The position numbers were made by a program, and so were the translations under genes. Below are positions 1 to 9,007 of a stretch of DNA of 64,000 nt, piece by piece. The notes beneath the pieces are model-generated. The model ran no database searches. It had not been told where the DNA came from and saw only the letters and a program-made list of their open reading frames with translations. The DNA is from Chloroflexi bacterium UBA6077. Its GTDB lineage: Bacteria; Chloroflexota; UBA6077. Where the stretch lies: NCBI GenBank assembly GCA_002436065.1, contig DIXP01000021.1:1-64000 (forward strand), read 5' to 3'. Every line of letters starts with the position of its first letter. Within the stretch, counting starts at the first letter, position 1.

Positions 1-178
1 CGGCTGGTCGCCTTGACCGCTTTGAAGCTGCGTCATTTGGTGGTAATCCCCTCTCTGGCGGAGGCACTCCCGGTGTAGACCAGAACTTGTGCGCATCTTG
101 CGATCAGCTTGATCCGTTAGACACTAAAGGATGGGAGCCCACTGCGAGTCGACCACATGGGACAGATGGAGGACACCG

Positions 179-688
179 ATGCGCGTGAACAAGAGCACTT
201 CCTGGCAGTGGCTCAACTCCTGGTGGGTCATCCTGCCCCTGCTGCTTGGATTCCCTGCCTGGGCCGCCTTCCTGTACGCCGGTCTCCGCGGCAAGAAGCG
301 GTCGTGGCTCATCTGGTCGGCGGTCTACTTCGTGCTGTTCCTTCCGGTGTACCTGGTCCCCCTCGATAGTTGGCCAGGGGATGCGGCGGGTGGCTTCATG
401 GTGGCCTACATGACCATCGGGTTTATCCACGCCATCGTCATCCGCCACTCGTTTCTCGTCCGGCTCCAACTGCTGGAGGAGTGTGGGCCGCTCACCGGAG
501 CGGAGCTTGACGACGAGATAGCGCGCCGGATCCTTCAGATGAGAGAGGACCGCGTCCAGCGTATGCTGCGAGAGAGCGAGCGGCGGGACGCGGCCCTCTG
601 GGACCAGGAGCTGAAGCAGGAGATCAGCGAGAGCCAAACCACAGCGTTGCGCCCCGGCGAAGCTGCCGGCGGAGAGCCTGTCGACTGA
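179..688 (+). CDS. small multi-pass membrane protein, function unknown
   Basis: I do not recognise the family. The protein is about 169 residues. It has three hydrophobic stretches (about residues 14-34, 38-58 and 68-86) followed by a charged, helix-prone C-terminal third rich in Glu, Arg and Gln that should be cytoplasmic. The open frame extends upstream to 131, but the ATG at 179 is preferred because a GGAGGA lies just upstream (about 168-173) and the first membrane segment follows directly. It stands alone, with a convergent gene downstream. Nothing in the sequence points to a substrate or partner. Confidence 0.6.
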   Translation: MRVNKSTSWQWLNSWWVILPLLLGFPAWAAFLYAGLRGKKRSWLIWSAVYFVLFLPVYLVPLDSWPGDAAGGFMVAYMTIGFIHAIVIRHSFLVRLQLLEECGPLTGAELDDEIARRILQMREDRVQRMLRESERRDAALWDQELKQEISESQTTALRPGEAAGGEPVD

Positions 689-802
689 CTGGGTTCATCA
701 ATACCCCGCTAGGGCGACAGAGACGCCGGCCTAGGCGATTCCGAGGCATGGGCAAGAGAGCTGCCCATGCTTCCAGGGGAAGAGTACACAGGAGTGAAGA
801 GC

Positions 803-1198
803 TTAGGGCTTCCCGTCTCCTTGGCCTTCTTCTTCCTCTAGGGCCTCCATCAGGGCCTTCAGGCCGCAGTGGAAGGCCGGGGCTCCGCCGGGGAGGAGGC
901 AGGTCTCTATAGCCTCCAGCAGTTCTTGCCTGGTCGCACCCAAGCGCATCGCCCGTCGAATATGGGTCTTTACCGATGCGGGGTTGCCACGGAAGGCGAG
1001 GATGCCGATGGCTATCAACTCCTTCATGCCGGCGCTCAGCGCCTTCCCGTCGCTGAGACCCTGCTCGTACAGCTCCTGGTAAGCCTCGGCGAAGTCGGGG
1101 TCGGCCCGGGCGGCGAATTCCCAGGCCGGATAGATGTAGCCTCTCGCCGCCTTCATCCTGTTGATCAGCTCGTCGGCCCTGTCCCTGCTCTCTTCCAT
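803..1198 (-). CDS. carboxymuconolactone decarboxylase / AhpD-fold protein
   Basis: About 131 residues, all alpha-helical in pattern, matching the CMD/AhpD family: an acidic helix (DPDFAEAYQELYEQ), a central helix (KELIAIGILAFRGN) and the typical segment HIRRAMRLGATRQELLEAIE. In peroxidase members (AhpD) the central helix carries a CxxC redox pair. Here that place reads AFRGNPASVKTH, so the pair is absent, and the single Cys residues are elsewhere (CLLPGG, HCG). A thiol peroxidase role is therefore unlikely, and a decarboxylase-like or unknown role is more plausible. Start chosen at 1198 because GGAG lies nine bases upstream. Longer in-frame starts up to 1264 have no clear ribosome binding site. 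Confidence 0.8.
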   Translation of the reverse strand: MEESRDRADELINRMKAARGYIYPAWEFAARADPDFAEAYQELYEQGLSDGKALSAGMKELIAIGILAFRGNPASVKTHIRRAMRLGATRQELLEAIETCLLPGGAPAFHCGLKALMEALEEEEGQGDGKP

Positions 1199-1785
1199 CG
1201 ACGTCATCTCCATCGTTGTGGTGGGCGGCTCTCTCCCCGTCAGTTTCATCCGGCGCAGATCCACTGCATGGTTGCCCAGATGCTATCAAACGCCGTGCTG
1301 CCCGGCAATGGACTGCTCGACTCCCCCCGTTTTATTGCCATCTTCGCTGGCTGGCGGGCAATCACGGAACCTGAGATCCACCGAAGGCGGTGGATAGCGG
1401 TTGTTGAACTGCTTCTCATTTACGATGTCCCTGGGATTCAGCCTCCGTTCACATCACGGGCCTATGCTTCCAGCAGTGGCACCTGGTTGCCGTGCCGAGA
1501 CGGAGGGCAACGGGAAGGGAGATCAACCGTGAAGGGACCGTTTCTCTACCCCCACCTGGCTGTCCTGGACGGCTATGAGGCCATGGAAGGGGAGGGCCCG
1601 AGCAACGGCTCCGCGGCGGCCCACCGGCCTCTCAAGGGGGCGCGAGAGCGAGGCTTGCTTGAGAGACAGCGTTCCTGAAGCGATGTTCATAGGTCTCAAG
1701 TCGCCCCGTTCACGCTCGCTTCACCTGCAGGGGGTAACCTCCAGATGCGCGAGACAGATTACTAAGCTGCTATGGAGGCTGTAGG
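1199..1785. other. intergenic region, no gene recognised
   Basis: Between the divergent CMD-like gene and the PqqD-like gene. Several open frames cross it but none has a recognisable product, a good ribosome binding site or convincing codon use. I see no tRNA, no clear terminator and no strong sigma70 promoter. The end of the stretch holds the GGAGG (1774-1778) that serves the TTG start at 1786. Confidence 0.4.
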
Positions 1786-2256
1786 TTGGCACTAGAGAGG
1801 AGGCGACGCACGACCTCGTTCGCTCGCTATCGGATGAACAGTCCTGAGGTCATCGCGGAAACCATCGACGGGGAAGCAGTGCTGGTCAACCTGGAGACGG
1901 GCGACTACTTCAGTCTGGACCGTGTGGGGGCAGAAATCTGGAACGTTCTTTCCGCAGGCGCCACCATCGAGGAGATTGGGTCCGTACTGGCCACCCGATA
2001 TGGCCTTGACCCTGATATCGCAAGGGCCGCTGTGGTTGGGCTGATAGAGGAGATGCAGAAGGAAGGGCTGGTAGTGGAGGATGGTTCGCTAGGCGGGGAG
2101 GGCGCCATAGAGCTGCTCCAGGCTACCTCCCAACCGGACTCGATGCCTCGTCCCTTCGAACCGCCGGTGCTGCGCAAGTACACGGACATGCAGGACCAGT
2201 TGATGCTCGATCCGATCCACGAAGTGGACGGTACCGGATGGCCCAACAGGGTGTGA
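1786..2256 (+). CDS. PqqD-like peptide-binding protein with conserved C-terminal tail
   Basis: 156 residues. Residues about 17-100 match the PqqD/RRE fold (PF05402): a beta strand pair (AVLVNLETGDYFSLD), then GAEIWNVLSAGATIEEI and a winged-helix tail with an IEEMQKEGLV motif. PqqD proteins bind leader peptides of ribosomally made peptides and present them to a maturation enzyme. The last 35 residues form a separate tail, FEPPVLRKYTDMQ followed by LDPIHEVDGTGWP, of a kind I recall at the end of PqqD-like proteins in other phyla. Its function is not known to me. The TTG start is supported by GGAGG at 1774-1778; the first ATG (1834) lacks a ribosome binding site. No radical SAM enzyme or other peptide-maturation gene is nearby. 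A small unknown gene follows. Confidence 0.75.
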   Translation: MALERRRRTTSFARYRMNSPEVIAETIDGEAVLVNLETGDYFSLDRVGAEIWNVLSAGATIEEIGSVLATRYGLDPDIARAAVVGLIEEMQKEGLVVEDGSLGGEGAIELLQATSQPDSMPRPFEPPVLRKYTDMQDQLMLDPIHEVDGTGWPNRV

Positions 2257-2289
2257 CCCGCAGTGCCCTCTCATGAGCTTGGAGGTGGA

Positions 2290-2559
2290 TTGGTACTGAC
2301 AGAGACGGCGGTGAAGAGCGACAGCCCGGCCGCTGCCGCTGCCCTGGCGCGCGTCCTGGACAACGATCGTGACCAGTCCCCTCTTCCAGACACCCTGGCC
2401 AAGCTGCTCAGCACCGATCGCACCGATTTCGCGGCCCTATTGCGCCTCTTGCTGGCCAGACCGCGCCGCTTGAGGGACTGCTATCGGCTGTTGTATCCCG
2501 CCCGATTGTTGCGCGCTCTTCGCTACGCCCGATCCCTGAGGCACGTTTCCGTGCTCTGA
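2290..2559 (+). CDS. small basic protein of unknown function downstream of PqqD-like gene
   Basis: About 90 residues with no recognised domain. The N-terminal half is Ala-rich (SPAAAAALARVLDNDRD). The C-terminal half is leucine- and arginine-rich (LLLARPRRLRDCYRLLYPARLLRALRYARSL), likely an amphipathic basic helix. The gene directly follows the PqqD-like gene on the same strand and probably shares its transcript. Start choice: TTG at 2290 has GGAGG at 2281-2285. A GTG at 2263 in the same frame is the alternative and would leave only six bases between the genes. It could be a partner protein or a decayed fragment. High wobble GC favours real coding. Confidence 0.5.
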   Translation: MVLTETAVKSDSPAAAAALARVLDNDRDQSPLPDTLAKLLSTDRTDFAALLRLLLARPRRLRDCYRLLYPARLLRALRYARSLRHVSVL

Positions 2560-2567
2560 TCCTTACC

Positions 2568-3689
2568 TTACTGATTGGGTGGCGTCGAGGTGGGACCCCA
2601 GCTGTGCGAGTTGAATGCCCAGTCCAGAAGCAGCATGCCGTCGGGCACGGCGCCGGCCTGAGATCGCATGAAGGCTACGAAGACCCGATGCCCGTCCTTC
2701 AGCGCGGTGGTGACGAGGCACTTGCCCGCCTCAGGGGTGTCTCCGGTCTTGATCCCATCGGCGTAGGGATAGGCCCTCAGAATGCCGTTCACGTTGTCCA
2801 GGACTTGTGTGTCGAAGGGGCCTCTCACCTCGTAGGATCTGGTGCCTACCACCTGGCGGAACTGGGGGTACTGCCAGGAGTATCGGGCAAGGGCCACCAT
2901 GTCGGCTGGGCTGGAGTAGTGCTCCTTGTCGTCGAAGCCGTGGGGGTTCTCGAAATGGGTGGAGCCCAAACCCAGCCAGGCAGCCTTGTCGTTCATCTTC
3001 GCCATGAACGCGGGTCCGTTACCCCCCGTCATATGGCGGGCTATTGCCACCGCCGCATCGTTACCCGAGGCCAGCACAAGGCCGTACAGCAGGTCCCGCA
3101 GGGTCACCTCGGTATTCGCCCTGAGTCCCATCACAGCGCTCTCTGGAAAGGATGCCGCGTCCACGTCTACCCTGACCCTGTCGTTCAGGTTCCCCTCTTC
3201 TATGACCAGCAGCGCGGTCATGATTTTGGTGAGGCTGGCCGGAGCTACTGTCTCGAAGGCGTTTCTCTGATACAGGATGGCGCCCGAGTCCCCGTCGACG
3301 ACGATGAACCGGTTGGTGGATGGCTCGGGGTCAGCCGTGCGGGGGTTGCGGACCGGCGGTACTCCCTCGTTCCTTACGAGAGCCTTGATGGGCGACACCG
3401 TCGGCACCGGCGTTGGGAGAACGGCCTGGCGTCGCAGATCCTTTGCCTGGGGAGTGAGCAAGGGCCCCCCGCCCAGTTGGATTATTGGAGTCTGCGCCGC
3501 TGGGAGTTGTGGGCTGGATGGTAGAGGCAGGGCTTCCAGCATGGCGGCGACTGCGAGCAGCCACGCCGTGATTGGGAGCAGGATCCACCAACCCCCTGCG
3601 ATCCGTGCTAACCCTCTCCACCTGCTTGGCCGCCGCGGTTCCTGTTGGCCATAAGGTGAATTCCGGTTTGGATCCTCTGGAACTGACAT
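2568..3689 (-). CDS. D-alanyl-D-alanine carboxypeptidase (peptidase S11)
   Basis: About 373 residues. It has a single N-terminal membrane segment (ITAWLLAVAAMLEALPL), a proline-rich linker, and an S11 penicillin-binding catalytic domain with all three family motifs: SxxK (PASLTKIMTA), SxN (LASGNDAA) and KTG (DGIKTGDTPEAG). It trims the terminal D-Ala from peptidoglycan pentapeptides outside the membrane, so it acts in wall maturation alongside the L,D-transpeptidase further along the window. Start set at 3689 because GGGAGGGG precedes it. The open frame continues to 3866 without a better site. The protein is anchored by an N-terminal segment rather than the C-terminal amphipathic helix of DacA. 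It converges with the small gene upstream. Confidence 0.93.
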   Translation of the reverse strand: MSVPEDPNRNSPYGQQEPRRPSRWRGLARIAGGWWILLPITAWLLAVAAMLEALPLPSSPQLPAAQTPIIQLGGGPLLTPQAKDLRRQAVLPTPVPTVSPIKALVRNEGVPPVRNPRTADPEPSTNRFIVVDGDSGAILYQRNAFETVAPASLTKIMTALLVIEEGNLNDRVRVDVDAASFPESAVMGLRANTEVTLRDLLYGLVLASGNDAAVAIARHMTGGNGPAFMAKMNDKAAWLGLGSTHFENPHGFDDKEHYSSPADMVALARYSWQYPQFRQVVGTRSYEVRGPFDTQVLDNVNGILRAYPYADGIKTGDTPEAGKCLVTTALKDGHRVFVAFMRSQAGAVPDGMLLLDWAFNSHSWGPTSTPPNQ

Positions 3690-3962
3690 CGCTATCCCCT
3701 CCCACACAGACGACCACAACCCCAGTGTGCAATGCTGCGCAGATTCCGGGCCAGGGGTGAGGGGGCAGCAGCCGCTTTGGCGTCCGGAATGGTGCGAATT
3801 GCCCCGGCAAGCCTGCTCGGAGGCAGGGTGGGGGCCAGATTGATATAATGTGACATAAGAATGCATCGTTCAGGATGTTTTGGCGTCCCTCTCTTCCCTC
3901 TTCGGTGAGCATCCCTGCCCCCGGCAGGCCAACTTCTGCTAGAAACGGATCGGACACCATAC

Positions 3963-5585
3963 ATGGAATTGCACGGTGACGGAGAGCTACAACTATCGGT
4001 CCGAGCCAGGAACTACGCTGCTCAGCTCCATGGAGCGGGGCCCTGGCTCCAGATCGTGTGGGATGGCGGGCGCATCACCCTAGGCGCGGGTGCGGGTGAC
4101 GGCCGCGCTCGCTGGAAGGTGGAAGCCGTGGCTGGTGAGCGGCCGCGAGCGATGGTGTCCGCCGAGGATGGCCGAAAACTCCACCTGGAGTTCCATGAGG
4201 AGTGCCTCTACTGCTGGGCAGAACTGCCCGACCCAGGCAACGTGCCGGCCCTGTTGGTGGGGCCTGGGAGGCCGGAGTTCGTTCGGCTGTTCAGCCCCGA
4301 TCCCACTGCTTTCCGACGCCACTTCTTTGGCCCGGGGGAGCGAGCCGTCACCTCCATCGATTCCGACCCAGAGTTCCATGGTGGCCACTGGTTCTTCTGC
4401 CCGCCCCCCTTCTGCTTTGCCCTGGCGGGGGAGTCTTCCTGTCTTGCTGTGGGCGTAGCCTCTCCCCTGGAGGAGTTGCGATTCACCAGTTTTGAGTACG
4501 ATGGTGCCCTGCGGCTCCGCTACCACCGCCCCAGGACGGGCCCCTTCACCACTCCGCGCATGGTGATCCTCCCTACGAGAGGCGACCACTACCATGCAGT
4601 TGAGCGCTACTGCGACCATCTGCGGGATACCCGATTGGCCCCCAGGGGTACGGGCAGGAGGGTCCAGCCCTGGTGGTTGTCTCCCAACTTCTGCGGGTGG
4701 GGCGAGCAGAGCTACAGGGGCTGTACTCTGGAGAGCTTCAAACCCGGTAACCTGCCCGAGGGGACGGCCAATCGCTGCACCCAGGCTTTGTATGAAGAGG
4801 TCCTTGAGCTGTTGGACAGACACAGGATCGAGCCGGGGGTGATCACCATCGACGACAAGTGGCAGCAGTGCTATGGCGCGGCTCGTCCCAACGAAGAGCG
4901 GTGGCCGGATATGGCACGCTTCATCGGTCGCCAGCATCAGCGAGGGCGGCGAGTTCTCTTGTGGTGGAAGCTCTGGGATGGCGAGGGGCTTCCTCAAGAG
5001 GAGTTGTTGGGGGGCGGGGATCGGCCGGTGGTGGACCCAACCTCCCCGACCTATCGGGCGCGACTGGCGACGGAGTTGCGCCATGCCCTCTGGGAGTTGG
5101 GCGCCGACGGCTTCAAGATCGATTTCCTCCACCGCGGACCTACTCGCGACCACGGGCCCTCGCGGTCGCGAGCCGAGGGGGCGTTGCTGCTGCGGGAGAT
5201 GCTCCGCGTCTTCCGGGATGCGGCGTTGGAGGCCAGAGAGGACTGTCTGCTTGTGGGCCACGTTGCCAACCCCTACCTGGCCGACCTCTGCGACGTGGTG
5301 CGGCTGAACGACATCCCCTGTCCTCCAGGGGTGTCCGATGGCGTGGTGACCGAGATGCGCCACCGTGCCAGGATCGCTCGGGCGGCTTGCCCCGAGGCGC
5401 CGATCGATGCCGACAATTGGCCCAGCCCAAACAGGCAGCAGTGGGCGGAGTATGTGAAGGCACAGCCGGAGATCGGGGTGCCCAGCCTCTATTACGCCAC
5501 CGGCATCGACCTGAGCGGAGAGCCCCTCGGCCCGGACGACTATGCCCTGGTACGGGAGTCCTGGACCCGCTGGAGGAAGAGATGA
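3963..5585 (+). CDS. clan GH-D alpha-galactosidase-like glycoside hydrolase
   Basis: 540 residues. The N-terminal half (to about 220) is beta-rich, as in the supersandwich domain of GH36/GH31 enzymes. The C-terminal half is a TIM barrel with PGVITIDDKWQ, RVLLWWKLWDG and a GFKIDF strand whose Asp sits where the nucleophile of GH36-type enzymes lies. A later DADNWPSP segment may carry other active-site residues. Likely a retaining alpha-glycosidase, with alpha-galactosidase the best guess. No signal peptide is visible, so it should be cytoplasmic. It stands alone. A TATAAT at 3844-3849 could be its -10 box, though no matching -35 is clear. GH31 or an uncharacterised GH-D family cannot be excluded from motifs alone. 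Confidence 0.7.
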   Translation: MELHGDGELQLSVRARNYAAQLHGAGPWLQIVWDGGRITLGAGAGDGRARWKVEAVAGERPRAMVSAEDGRKLHLEFHEECLYCWAELPDPGNVPALLVGPGRPEFVRLFSPDPTAFRRHFFGPGERAVTSIDSDPEFHGGHWFFCPPPFCFALAGESSCLAVGVASPLEELRFTSFEYDGALRLRYHRPRTGPFTTPRMVILPTRGDHYHAVERYCDHLRDTRLAPRGTGRRVQPWWLSPNFCGWGEQSYRGCTLESFKPGNLPEGTANRCTQALYEEVLELLDRHRIEPGVITIDDKWQQCYGAARPNEERWPDMARFIGRQHQRGRRVLLWWKLWDGEGLPQEELLGGGDRPVVDPTSPTYRARLATELRHALWELGADGFKIDFLHRGPTRDHGPSRSRAEGALLLREMLRVFRDAALEAREDCLLVGHVANPYLADLCDVVRLNDIPCPPGVSDGVVTEMRHRARIARAACPEAPIDADNWPSPNRQQWAEYVKAQPEIGVPSLYYATGIDLSGEPLGPDDYALVRESWTRWRKR

Positions 5586-5820
5586 TTGCATCGTCCAGCC
5601 AATTGGTAGATGGCGCGCCCCGCGTCTCCGGTGTACACTGCTCTGGGATTAGAAATGGCACGCCCCTTGCGAACCCCCGCCAGCAGTGTGGTTGTTACGG
5701 AGTGGTGTTTATGCTTCGCACTCGGCCTGCTAAGGCGGCCTTCACAGAGGATGCTCAAGTCGCATCTCTCCAGTAAGCGAAGTTACCCTCCGAATCCTTT
5801 CCTTTCTCGGAGTACTCGGA

Positions 5821-7530
5821 ATGGATTCAAGCGCGTCACGAGATGCTGATGCCGTCCGCTCGGGCAGTCGATGGTCGGTGCTAGCGCCGGTCATGGTGGC
5901 CATAGGACTGGTAACGCTAGTCTTCATGCTTCTTCAGATTGCAGCCGCGCTGCCTGTCATGCAGGTCAGCGCGGAAAACGCCTCCGCGGAGGTGTCCCCA
6001 ACCGTGCCGGTCTCCGTGGCCCTATCCAAGGCCGGCGTGACTGTGGTCGATGCGGCCCTGATTGAGGAGAAGCGAGATCTGGACGGCGTCGCTTCCTCTA
6101 ACCGATCGGTGCCGGTCCACCTGGCGCCTGCCGGCAACGAGGGCATCAGCTACTGGTCCGAACTCCGTCTGCAGAGTGCGGATGGATCCAACCCCCTCGA
6201 CTACGATGGCAACTACCTGCTCAGGCTGACGGTCAGCAGATGGGAGCCGGCCCTGCCACTTCCCAGGGAGGTGCTGGAGGTCCACGATTATCCCTTCCAG
6301 ACCCTGACGACTCCTCGTGTGTACGTCCCACCCGCGATCGTTGCACTAGACTACCTGCAGCCCCTCCGCCTGGCCTGGAACTCGGACATCGCACGCTTCA
6401 GTGTGCAGACCGAGCCCGAGCTGGAGGTTCAGAGCTGGGTGGACCCGGATCGCGGGAACATAGCCTTCGTTGACCTCAACAAGGCCGAGCCCGGCCGGCG
6501 CTATCTGGTCAAGGTGGCGGAGGCGTTGGGCGTCAATGGCGCCCCCTTGACCGTTACGGCGGATCTGGTGGTGGAGACCGCGGCCATGCCGGAGCCGATC
6601 CCCGGGTCGGTGAAGGTGGAGGATGGTAATCGGGTGGCCATGCGATGGGACAGCCCCCTCAAGAGCTTTGACTACGAGATCGAGCCGTTCATTCCCGCCA
6701 CCACGGTGATCGATCCGGAGGATCCGCGCGTTGCCTACCTGCTGCTTCACGATCCGCCTCAGCAGCAGGAGTACACGGTACGCATCCTCGACGGGACCGC
6801 CGTCTCCGGCGCTCCCCTGGCCAAGGTCTACGAGTTCACCGTGAATACGCCGGAACCGCTGTACGTGGTGGACGTAGGGCCGACCGACGGTTCCTTCGGT
6901 GTGTCACTCCATGCGCCCATAGACATTACCTTCAGCAATGACATCCAGGACCGTGAGGCGGCGGAGGCCGCTGTATCCATAGAGCCCGCCGTGGCAGGCT
7001 ACTTCGAATGGCTGGCTGCCAACCAGGTTCGATTTGTGCCGGAGGAGCGGCTTCCCGACTTGACCATGATGACCGTCGCTGTGGGTTCAGGGCCTAGGGC
7101 GGCCCGCAGTGTGGACGGTAGCTACATGGATGAAGGGCTGGAGTTGTCCTTCCTCACCCGGCCGGACAAGCTGATCGAGGTGGACCTCTCGCAGCAGGTG
7201 CTGATCCTGTACGAGCGAGACGAACCGGTGTTCAGCACCGTTGTCGCCACGGGGGTCAGGGGCGCCGAGACTCCAACGGGGGAGTACACGGTCAATTTCA
7301 AGCTTCCCGCAACTCGAATGCGGGGTGTCAACCCCGATGGCTCCCGGTACGATATCCCCTCCGTGCCCTGGGTCATGTCCTTCCTGGGCGACTACACCAT
7401 CCACGCAGCTCCCTGGAGAGGCACCTTCGGGTTTCCTCAGAGCAACGGCTGCGTGGGCATGGCGACTGCCGACGCCAGGTATCTTTACGACCAGACTCCG
7501 GTGGGCACCCCGGTGATGATTCACTACTGA
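5821..7530 (+). CDS. membrane-anchored L,D-transpeptidase with Ig-like domains
   Basis: 569 residues. A signal anchor lies at about residues 22-46. Next come beta-rich repeats, including a bacterial Ig-like segment (VGPTDGSFGVSLHAPIDITFS, about 352-372). The C-terminal YkuD L,D-transpeptidase domain starts near 460 with IEVDLSQQVLILYE. It should cross-link peptidoglycan stems (3-3 links) or attach proteins to the wall, outside the membrane. The catalytic region has His528 and Cys544 in QSNGCVGM. The usual motif is SHGC; here the His before Gly-Cys is Asn. The catalytic Cys and the upstream His are kept, so activity is still plausible. A weak GGAG lies upstream of the ATG. Monocistronic in appearance. 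Confidence 0.88.
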   Translation: MDSSASRDADAVRSGSRWSVLAPVMVAIGLVTLVFMLLQIAAALPVMQVSAENASAEVSPTVPVSVALSKAGVTVVDAALIEEKRDLDGVASSNRSVPVHLAPAGNEGISYWSELRLQSADGSNPLDYDGNYLLRLTVSRWEPALPLPREVLEVHDYPFQTLTTPRVYVPPAIVALDYLQPLRLAWNSDIARFSVQTEPELEVQSWVDPDRGNIAFVDLNKAEPGRRYLVKVAEALGVNGAPLTVTADLVVETAAMPEPIPGSVKVEDGNRVAMRWDSPLKSFDYEIEPFIPATTVIDPEDPRVAYLLLHDPPQQQEYTVRILDGTAVSGAPLAKVYEFTVNTPEPLYVVDVGPTDGSFGVSLHAPIDITFSNDIQDREAAEAAVSIEPAVAGYFEWLAANQVRFVPEERLPDLTMMTVAVGSGPRAARSVDGSYMDEGLELSFLTRPDKLIEVDLSQQVLILYERDEPVFSTVVATGVRGAETPTGEYTVNFKLPATRMRGVNPDGSRYDIPSVPWVMSFLGDYTIHAAPWRGTFGFPQSNGCVGMATADARYLYDQTPVGTPVMIHY

Positions 7531-7854
7531 TGCAGTAGGTTGGGGGCGCGGGCGAGCAGACACCGCGCCCGCCGCTTCCCCTCTCCTGCCCCGGTCTTCC
7601 GAAGCCGTTCGATGCCGGATTTGCCCCATTGGTCCCCCCATGGGCGAAGCTCGTCCCTCTGCATCCCTGAAACCATAGCTACATGTAATTGCAATCCAGA
7701 GAAACATATCATCGGCCATATGGGCTCCTGCGCAGGCATGCTGGTAGTAGTAATGCATAGGGTTTCTGCAGAAGACGCGGCAAGGCCGCCTGGAGGCGCC
7801 GGTTCGATTCGTTCCCAGAGCGGTGCAAGCCGGGGAAAAGGAGTCTAGGAAGAG
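7531..7854. other. intergenic region, no gene recognised
   Basis: 324 bases between the L,D-transpeptidase and the YeiH-type gene. A GGTTCGATTC near 7802-7811 resembles a tRNA T-loop, but no acceptor or anticodon stem fits around it. No convincing promoter or terminator. The AGGAAG just before 7855 is the ribosome binding site of the next gene. Confidence 0.4.
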
Positions 7855-8901
7855 ATGGTGCAGAAGTCCTTAGCACTGGTTCCGGGTTTGGCCCTCACCT
7901 TTGCCATAGCTGTCGTCGCCAGCCTGGCGGCGGGTTTTCTCCCCGCGGCCGTCAACGCCGTGATCGTCGCGGTGCTGATGGGTCTGTTCATCCGAAACTG
8001 GGTAAACCTGCCGGCTCAGTTCCAGCCCGGTATCAAGTTCTCCCTGCAGAAGCTACTCAGGTTCGCGATCATCCTGCTCGGTATTCGGCTGAGCTTCCTC
8101 GAGGTTGTACGTATCGGCGCCCAGTCCGTAGCTATCATCGTGACCTTGATGACGGCGGCCATCCTGCTGGTGTACCTGGGCGGCAAGTACCTCAAGCTGC
8201 CCAGAAGGCTGGCCCTGCTGATCGGGGTAGGGACCGCCATCTGCGGCAACTCCGCCATCGTCGCCGTGGCCCCTGTGATCGATGCCAAGGAGGAAGAGGT
8301 CTCCTTCTCTGTGGCAACGATCACCCTGTTCGGCATGCTCGCTGTGTTCTTGTATCCGCTTATCGGCCTGGCCCTGGGCATGAGCGACAGCTTCTTCGGT
8401 ACCTGGGCAGGCACGGCCGTGAACGATACCTCACAGGTGGTGGCCACGGGCTTTGCGTACAGCCAGGGGGCGGGAGAGGTGGCGACGGTGGTCAAGCTGA
8501 CCCGCAACGCGCTGCTGGGCCCTGTGATCGTCCTGATCGGCATCCTATGGGACCGTGGGGTTCCTGAGAAAGGCATGGCCACCGACCCCACCTGCACCAC
8601 CTGGGTCTGTCGGGAGTTGAGGCGGCTGGGCAGGCTGGGTACCGGAGCACACCTCTTCGTTCTGGGCTTCCTGGTCATGGCCGTCTTGAACACGCTGGGT
8701 GTCTTCCCCAAGCCGGTGGTCACCCAGGTCAACGCCGTGAGTAGCTTCCTGATCCTGATGGCACTCGCTGGAGTGGGGTTGGGGACCAACCTAGGGCAGA
8801 TGCGGAAGACCGGACTCAAGCCCTTCTATCTGGGGCTGTTCGGGGCTGCTCTCCTGGCGATGCTCAGCCTGGGGCTGATCTACCTGGCCGGCATCCGGTA
8901 G
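7855..8901 (+). CDS. yeiH: YeiH-family putative sulfate/anion exporter (UPF0324)
   Basis: 348 residues, about ten membrane helices. It carries the family segments LLRFAIILLGIRLSF, GVGTAICGNSAIVAVAPVI (a conserved ICGNSAI motif) and WAGTAVNDTSQVVA. YeiH proteins are inner-membrane proteins proposed to export sulfate or related anions, and related proteins work in taurine/sulfonate metabolism. The exact substrate cannot be read from sequence. The gene is full length and stands alone. The insertion sequence begins about 180 bases after its stop, so it is not interrupted. Confidence 0.85.
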   Translation: MVQKSLALVPGLALTFAIAVVASLAAGFLPAAVNAVIVAVLMGLFIRNWVNLPAQFQPGIKFSLQKLLRFAIILLGIRLSFLEVVRIGAQSVAIIVTLMTAAILLVYLGGKYLKLPRRLALLIGVGTAICGNSAIVAVAPVIDAKEEEVSFSVATITLFGMLAVFLYPLIGLALGMSDSFFGTWAGTAVNDTSQVVATGFAYSQGAGEVATVVKLTRNALLGPVIVLIGILWDRGVPEKGMATDPTCTTWVCRELRRLGRLGTGAHLFVLGFLVMAVLNTLGVFPKPVVTQVNAVSSFLILMALAGVGLGTNLGQMRKTGLKPFYLGLFGAALLAMLSLGLIYLAGIR

Positions 8902-9007
8902 CACCCACTCGACGTAGGACGGTGCTCACGTTGCTGTATTGTGTGGAAGGGGGCGGTCAGACTTGCGGCCACAGTGCGGAGCCTAGTGATCCGCCAAACT
9001 GGTTTCG

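Noticed and set aside
1575..1784. 70-codon open frame before the PqqD-like gene
   Set aside because: No ribosome binding site, arginine-rich shadow-like composition, no recognisable product.
4080..5591. Long antisense open frame (503 codons) opposite the glycosidase gene
   Set aside because: It is a shadow of a GC-rich coding strand; the translation is proline- and arginine-rich with no domain, while the plus strand has a clear glycosidase.
7800..7815. GGTTCGATTC resembling a tRNA T-loop
   Set aside because: No acceptor, D or anticodon stem can be formed in the surrounding 80 bases.
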